Source: Neonectria sp. B-13 (Eukaryota > Ascomycota > Sordariomycetes > Hypocreales > Nectriaceae). Taken from it: a stretch of DNA of 64,000 nt. Below are positions 57,481-64,000 of the stretch, piece by piece (the stretch's first letter is position 1; every line of letters begins with the position of its first letter). The notes beneath the pieces were generated by a model. It did no database searches, was not told where the DNA came from, and saw only the letters and a program-made list of their open reading frames with translations. The position numbers were made by a program, and so were the translations under genes. The DNA lies in contig NOKP01000001.1 of assembly GCA_002682825.1 (NCBI GenBank), positions 3,041,296 through 3,105,295 on the forward strand, in the 5' to 3' direction.

Positions 57481-58273
57481 TCCACTCCAACCTCGACCAT
57501 CATCCTTCACCATCACCACCTTCACCGTCGCCTACCGCTGCAAGGGACCATCTCACCATCTCACCATCTCTTCTCCACCTTGCACCCTGGGCTCCTCCCT
57601 CCGTCCCGCCCTCCGCTCTTCCTCTCCGCATCATCAATCATCCCATCCCACGCGCCCTCGGCCTCGGCTCCCTCGACCTCCAACCGGCCCCTTCGTCCTG
57701 CATAATGCTGCCGTAAACGGAATCGCTCCCGAGAAGTGATACGGCAGGGTCCAGGGAGCGCAGCAAAAGGCCATCATACCTATCCGTGAACGAATACCTC
57801 GTACCGCATCGCTCTCACCTTTACGGCGACGACCGGACACTATCGACTTGACATCTCCCGATCTCCGCTTGCCACGTTCCGACCTCTGGCCATCTGCACT
57901 CCTCCATCTTTCGGTCCCCCAGTTCGATCGAGAAGCCCAGCTTCGCACGTCCCTGCTCCAAGTTCCCAACTTCGTTGGCCTGGAAGCTCTGCTCGTCCAT
58001 TCCCTTGTCCAACCTCACATCCGTCACATTGCCTCAATTCGACCCGTTCAGTCGGTTCGTACTCCATACCTGACCCATTGCCACCGCTGCCCACCATTGC
58101 TTCTGCTGCTGGCTGGTTCCGGCTCATCTCTTTGTGATCGGTCCCCTTTCCATCCTTTGTCCGTTTTTTCTTCGTTGCCCAGCTGGGCTTGCTTGGGTCA
58201 CCGCATTTTCGACCCTCGCTTCCACCCCCAGCTGTAATAGATGCCTAGAGGTAGCAAAACAGATCGCTCTACC
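57481..58273 (+). promoter_or_regulatory. Pyrimidine-rich promoter/leader of BEM46 gene
   Basis: About 790 bp rich in C and T on the plus strand lead into the BEM46 start, like the stretch before hapC. An in-frame ATG at 58241 lies eleven codons before the chosen start. Confidence 0.45.
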
Positions 58274-59703
58274 ATGTCCTCTTCCAACCCTCCTCCCTCC
58301 TCCACTCCCAACGGCTATCTGGAGCAGACCATCTCGCTCCTCAGCTCCTTCGCCAGCTACATGCGTCTGCCTGCACTGGCTTCAACGGTACGTCAACCTG
58401 GTCGCCCACGAGGCACAAGCTGGTCCCCCATTTGGCCCCCCATCTACTTCCGCCACGCACCTGGATGCATGAAGGTCCGAGTCTATGTTCCGGTTCCGAC
58501 AAGCTGACCAAGCCATGCGCACACAGGGCATCGCCGCCGTCCTCACTTCTCTGCTGTACTTCAAGCAAAAGTTCGTCTCTCTGCACCTCTTTCTACTACA
58601 TCACCTCCTCTCTGTCCTCCTCCACGCTTCACCGTCACGTCCCGTGTGACCCGCTTTGGGCCCCGCTAACAATCCTTCTATTGCATTAGGGCATTGATTT
58701 ATCCGAGCCACATTCCCGCAAATTCTCGTCTCGACGTCCCCAAACCTTCTGACTACGGCATCAAAGATTTCGAAGAGCTGGTCATCCCAACGGACGATGG
58801 CGAGAAGCTCTCGGCCTACTACATCCGCGGCCCCCGTGGCGGCAGGAACTCCAATGTTACCATCTTGATGTTCCATGGCAATGCGGGAAACATCGGCCAT
58901 CGATTGCCCATTGCCCGCATGATCATCAACTACATCGGGTGCAACGTCTTCATGCTCGAGTATAGAGGTTACGGTGCCTCCACCGGTGTCCCTGACGAGT
59001 CTGGCTTGACCATTGACGGCCAGACTGGGCTCAACTACCTGCGCCAGCGCGCTGAGACACGAGATCACAAGCTCCTCGTCTACGGGCAGAGCCTGGGTGG
59101 AGCCGTCAGCGTCAAACTCGTGGCCAAAAACCAGGAAGCCGGGGACATTGCCGGGCTGATCCTCGAGAACACCTTCCTCTCCATGCGGAAGCTAATCCCT
59201 TCCGTGGTGCCTCCCGCCAAGTATCTTACCCTATTATGTCACCAGGTCTGGCCCAGTGAGTCGACAATGCCGAGCATCAACAAGGTGCCGATCCTCTTCC
59301 TTAGTGGCTTGCAGGACGAGATTGTACCGTGAGTATTCCTCCCCTTTCTTTCTCCCACTTCGCCTTGATTATATGATGATCAAAGTATCACCCACAAAAT
59401 ATGAACACCCCATGGGTCTTGTATCCGTGTGGTGCTGATTTCAAACTAAAGATATTCTGAACAATCACTTAATCCTCCTGTCCTTGTTTCCAGCTCTACG
59501 TGGCGAGGTCTTGACTAACGCCCTACAGACCGAAACACATGCGCCAGCTCTACGAAGTCTCAAAAGCTCCCTTCAAAAGATGGAAGCCCCTCCCCGGCGG
59601 GGATCACAACTCGAGCGTCCTCGAAGAAGGCTACTTCGAGGCCATGGCTGACTTCGTCGGCGAAGTGACTAGCGAGAAACCACTGGAGCAGACCCGTTTA
59701 TAG
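58274..59703 (+). CDS. BEM46: BEM46 family alpha/beta hydrolase (ABHD13-like)
   Basis: Four exons (58274-58387, 58527-58570, 58690-59328, 59529-59703) with introns of 139, 119 and 200 bp give 323 aa. The protein has an N-terminal membrane anchor around GIAAVLTSLLYFKQKALIYP and a luminal or cytosolic hydrolase domain. The segment ALIYPSHIPANSR is typical of the family. The lipase-like FHGNAGNIGHR loop comes next, and VFMLEYRGYGASTGVPDESG follows. The nucleophile lies in YGQSLGGAVS, the acid in GLQDEIVP and the His in GGDHNSSV, so the triad is complete. In Neurospora, BEM46 sits at eisosomes and ER and affects hyphal polarity. The start at 58274 has a good context (ACCATGT); the upstream ATG at 58241 would add eleven residues. 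Confidence 0.93.
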
Positions 59704-61046
59704 AACGGGGTGTGATCAAGACACCATCTTGAATTTCAACAGGGACTAGTATGGACACCATGATTGAATGATAAGCCCCCTCCCGCCTTTTCCATCGGGC
59801 CTCCAACGCCCTCCACCTTTTGCATACATACATCCGGTCTTAGAAACAGAACATTAGACACAAATGACGAGACTATGAGAGATCCAACTTGGTGCGCCTA
59901 TTTTTGTGTGTGCGTGCATGTGTGTTTGTCTCAGGTCTAGTGGCGGAACCTGCCATGTGATCATAGCAGCTATCCGAAGTGTGGCCTCGTGATGTTGAAA
60001 GTTGGTATAAGTGCTATCCTGTCTCAGATAAAGGTGACGTCCGCTATTTTAGCCCGGGTTTTGTACTACAGCGAGTTATCTCCGTGTTTGTTCGTATGTA
60101 ACCATAAGCAAGGTTCGGCCCGGACACGATCCCGCTTCTATTGTTCCAACACGTGCTATGGACGGAATTGGCTACACCCGAAGACCGAAGCGCAAAGCGT
60201 GTGATGATACAAAAATCTCAGTTTAAAGTCATGCGATGCTCCAATGAAGCGGTCCAGACCATGACGTGAGCCTTTAAGGAGACCAGCCTAAAGCCAGAAA
60301 AACGCAAGCTCATAGAGGTTGGTGTGATAGCAGACAGCTGGGAGCAGAGAAGATCATCAACCAACATGTCCTAGGCTTAAAATATGTCGTCGCTATTCGA
60401 TACAGTAAGAGGATTGCACATATGGCAATGCACTAATTATGATAACAAAGAAAGGATATTGTGACAATAGCAATTCTCTTTTGCGCTGTTCTGGGTCAAT
60501 AGTTCTTCGAGACATTTTGATTGGCGACAAAACGAACCTACCTAGTTCAAAGTCAGCAACGACTGCGTTTCACTCACTTGTCCTGAACAATTTTGTCATG
60601 CATGGACTTAACGAAGCTTACGGAACAGAAAGCGGCCAGAAGTATGCAGAAAACAGTTGGAACACGTCGGGCACCTTGAGGGAGAAGTGATTGAAAAGTA
60701 TCGCTGGGCCGAGTGGACTCAGGTTGTCAGGGATGCAATATCATAACCAGGGGACGCATAAAGCGAAGAGGTCCAATATTTCTCTTACGGTTTCTCTAGA
60801 CCTACTCCTGCTGGGATACACGACCGTTGCGCATGGGGACAAGGACCGCCCTCCAGGAACGTGCTTCACTTCATCACCGACATTATTGCACGAACGACGA
60901 ATGAAACCCTTGCATTAAATCGTATTGTCATCCAGTAGCCTCAGATCATCTATGCGTACATAACCCAGGGAGTTGCACAATCGGTTAGTCTAAGACAATT
61001 ACCGCACGGGGCCATGCAGTGCATCTTCCTGTCATCGCAGCACCAT
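59704..61046. other. Convergent intergenic region, partly AT-richer
   Basis: 1.34 kb between two converging genes. The part from about 60200 to 60960 is visibly richer in A/T than the rest. The open frames are under 85 codons. No RNA gene could be confirmed. Confidence 0.45.
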
Positions 61047-64000
61047 CTAGCACTCCACATCTCCATCAAGGGCCGCCCAAACCTTGCCCGCTTCAGGCTG
61101 CTGCGGCTTCTTCTTCTTCAGGCCAACGAAGCGCCGGCCGGAAGCCTTGGTGGCCTCTTCCTCGGCGGCAGCGGTCGGCCTCCACGAGGCAGCCCGGCCG
61201 GCGACGGCGCTCCAGCCACCTGCGCCGGGTCGCCGGGGCACCTCGCGACGAGTGATCTCGCCCTTAGCATCGGCATGGCAGAGCAGGACGCCCTCGGCGA
61301 CCTTTTCGCGGCGGAGTTTCTGCTCAAGGCTGGGCTTGAGGCTGGCGAGGCTGGTCTCGACAGAGGTGGAGCTTGAGAAGGCGGCGTACTGTGCCGTAGT
61401 CTTAAGGAATACCTCATCGTTGGGCTCGATGTGGGTGATGAATTCAGCAGTAAACTGGATGGATGGGAGTGTCGCTAAGTCAGACTCGAGGGTGGACATG
61501 ATCTCCTCAATGGTGATGCCAAAGCGAGGCGCTGTGAGGACGAGGCCGTTGAAGGGTTCAGTTCCCATCGCCGGAGGGCTCGGAGGGCGGATGGCCGCCT
61601 CGGCGGCGGCCTGAGTGGCCCGGATCTTGACACACTGGGCGAGCGTCTTAGACGGGGCAGAGACGAAGCGGTCTGCCTTCCAGACTAATACAGAGCGTTG
61701 GGCATCGTAGTCATCACTCTTACTCTCGAGGCCGAAGTCCTCAGCAAGCAGATGAAGGAACTGACGGGACTGGTTACGCATAGGCTCATATCGCAGGCGG
61801 ACCTCATCCGGATTGGCGGCGAAAACGCGAAACTGACTCTCTTGGCGGTCACCCCAGGTAGTGAACTCCTTGTAGAGCTTGAGGGTGTTGTCGGAAAAGG
61901 GGATGTGATCGTTAGTGTGAGTCGCAGGATCAATGTTGAGGGCAGCAGCAAGACGACGATTGCGGTCGAGGCGCTCACACTCCTCGTCGCACTTGAGCTC
62001 TGGACGGACAGGATCTGGGTTCAGCGAGCCAGCGAGACACTTGAACTCCTTCTTGCGATTGCCACAGGGGCATGAGACAAACATTTTCAACTGGCAGGCG
62101 TTTGACTCATTGCAGGCTGAGATTGAAAGTTAGTGGAATTCTTCGGTGAAGGTATTCAGGAGTGCTCACGAGTTTGTCCATGGCAGACGTTCTGGCAGGC
62201 ATGGTTGCAGAAGAGCTTCGACTTTCCACAGACCTGCTCACAACCATTCTGAGCGTCGCCACACTCTCCAGGACGATGGCAAAGCTTTCGACAAGCGTGA
62301 AGTCTGGCAAACGTATTAGTATTCTTGTCTTCAGGTATCCGAGGTGCAGACTACATACCCGCACTGGAGCTTCTGCCCACAAGGCTCCCCACAATGGGCC
62401 TGCTGAATATGACATGGCTTGTTGGCGATTTTCTTTTTTCCGCAAGCGCAAGTCTTCTCGGTCAGGTAGGGGCACGGAGGACAGTCAACATCATCAGCGT
62501 GGCATTGGTGGTCAACCACGGGATGGCCACAGGCTGGCTGCTGCCTACACTTGGACGTGCAGTCTGGCTGGCGAGTTCCGCAAGGCTGGGGCGGTTGCAA
62601 AACAGTCGCGCCACAGTTACAACTGATTTCATTCCAGATGGCCTCGGGGCAAGTCGAGCAGGGCCCCCGATGGCAGAGCTTATCGCACAAGTGGCTGCCG
62701 CACTTCAATGGTCGGCCGCAAGTCTGGAGGCAAATGTGCTCAGCCTCAACCGGGAGGGAGTCGACGGCAGAGCGTTGCTTTTTTTGTTGGGCAATCCTCT
62801 GCTGTGCCTTCTTTTCACCAGAACAGCAACGTTCGCCGCATCGGTGACGTCCACAGTTCCTGTTTGCCTGACAAACTTTGAAGCACAAAGGATGCTGAAC
62901 GTCTCCTTGGTGGCAGATCGTCTGGCTTGTGACTCGACCGCAGCGGCAATCAATGTCCATAAGCTCACTGCATGAAACGCAGTCGCCGATATGACAGAGA
63001 GAAGTGCAGAGATGGCCGCACGGGAGCAGCTTCTCGCATGGTTTGTCACAGTGAGAAATTTCGTCCTCGCAAGACTGTCTCGGATGTTCCATGAGCTCTT
63101 CGAGAAGAGTTTTCCCACACGGGCAATGAGTTACCACATCCGGCGCCAAGGGGCAGTGAGCTGGGAGCTCGTCTTGTGCGTGGCAAGACGTTTCGCATCT
63201 GTGAATACCACAGTCGTAGGCTCTTCCGCAAGTGTTTCCACAATTGAAAGAGCCTGTGAACCAGGACACATCAGATGGATTGTAGGAGTCGCACGCGTCG
63301 TCTTGCTGGGAGCACTTCATCTGCTTCTCGACCTTTCCACAGTAACACTTGGCCTTGACCTCGACGGGGCAATCTCCACAGAGTCCTGGGTGACAAGGCT
63401 GGGAACACATATGCTCTCCACAGGAGAGGAAGTCGCCACAGGGCTCAAGACAGCTCCAGCCATTGTGATAGTCGGTTTCCCTGCAAGGCTTGCGATTTGT
63501 TTGCTTGCCGCAGTAGCAGGGCTCTGGCGGGCTCAGCACTGCACAAGGTGGACAGGGTCCAGCGTGGCATTGAAGAGGGCAGGGGTGAGGACAGGTCGCC
63601 TTTGGTTTGGAACATGTCTGTCCACAGGAGTGTGGAGGCAGGAAGTTACTGGCCTGACTTGGGCTAGTCTCCTTGCCGCACCAACAGTGATAGGAATTGG
63701 GTCCTTCGGATAGGTGCGAGTTGCAACCAGGGCAACGCCAGACAGTGTCCCCAGAGTTGTTGTCGACCTTCATGGAGCTATCATACCATTCCTGGGCACA
63801 ATGGAGATGTACGACGGTCCAGCAGGTGTTGCATGACCAGACTTCGCATTCTCGAGTAACTTCCTCGGTGCAGACTCGGCATTCGTAGTTCAAGTTGTTA
63901 ATGTCCTCCTGGATTCGCTGCCACAGTTCGGATGCCGTGGACTTTGGAACTTCTGGCCTAGCCTTCTTTGGCTTCCGTCGATTCCTTGATCTGGAAGAAG
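61047..64000 (-). CDS. FAP1: NFX1-type zinc-finger protein Fap1 (5' end missing)
   Basis: Three exons are visible (64000-62359, 62303-62170, 62116-61047) with introns of 55 and 53 bp, about 948 residues. The start lies beyond the right edge, or an intron acceptor (TTCTTCCAG) lies at about 63991. Order: a basic stretch (RSRNRRKPKKARP), then a RING/PHD-like finger starting YECRVCTEEVTRECEVWSC and ending HLHCAQEW. A long array of NFX1 fingers follows, for example CGDFLSCGEHMC, CEKLLPCGHLCTSLCH and CGRHRCGERCC. Next comes an R3H-like domain (PMRNQSRQFLHLLAEDFGL), and a Lys-rich tail ends the protein. Yeast Fap1 binds FKBP12 and competes with rapamycin; the NFX1 family also includes DNA-binding repressors and E3 ligases. 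The C-terminal exon is unusually GC-rich near its end. Confidence 0.95.

Noticed and set aside
59995..60075. Vaguely tRNA-like sequence (GGTATAAGTGCTATCC and a GGGTTTTG stretch)
   Set aside because: The would-be B box does not match GGTTCGANTCC and the acceptor stem does not pair.

Overview
The window is chromosomal DNA of a filamentous ascomycete (Pezizomycotina). The intergenic style and gene set suggest a Sordariomycete, but I cannot name a species. The evidence is protein-coding genes with several short GT-AG introns (mostly 47-80 bp), CTAAC-type branch points, a Zn2Cys6 regulator and a fungal-type bZIP, a fungal-type GRASP without Gly2, and orthologues of S. cerevisiae genes such as OST2, CMC2, GIM4, RRN3, OXP1, PEX10 and FAP1. 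I saw no transposon, rRNA, tRNA or CRISPR array that I could support.

Layout. 1-8.2 kb is a compact housekeeping block: a Kelch protein cut by the left edge (Kel3/KLHDC4-like), Tgs1 snRNA cap hypermethylase, GRASP/Grh1, the OST subunit Ost2/DAD1, a TMEM14-type membrane protein, Cmc2, and prefoldin subunit 2. 8.2-13 kb is a long gene-poor stretch ending in a C-rich leader before the CCAAT-binding subunit HapC (NF-YB). RRN3 (Pol I initiation) and an atypical bZIP factor follow. 19.8-28.4 kb holds two trafficking genes transcribed divergently, DopA (Dopey, 1883 aa) and MON1. 28.5-34.3 kb has two proteins of unknown function, one of them 1022 aa and apparently disordered. 34.8-37.1 kb is a type-B carboxylesterase gene interrupted by an assembly gap of 100 N that abuts a run of 31 G. 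40-48.6 kb is the most interesting region: an ATP-dependent 5-oxoprolinase, a divergently transcribed DUF1445/D-glutamate-cyclase-family protein, and a Zn2Cys6 transcription factor. 49.3-64 kb holds PEX10, a LYAR-type zinc-finger protein, a 5.5-kb gene-free stretch, BEM46 (an ABHD13-type alpha/beta hydrolase), and FAP1/NFX1, cut by the right edge.

How genes may work together. A D-glutamate cyclase would produce 5-oxoproline and a 5-oxoprolinase would hydrolyse it to glutamate, so these neighbours could form a small catabolic module, with the adjacent Zn2Cys6 protein as a candidate regulator. CGG/CCG inverted triplets sit in their shared promoter. GRASP, DopA and MON1 all act in Golgi or endosome traffic, although only DopA and MON1 share a promoter region.

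Exon boundaries were derived by hand from splice consensus and reading-frame continuity. Each complete model sums to a multiple of three.
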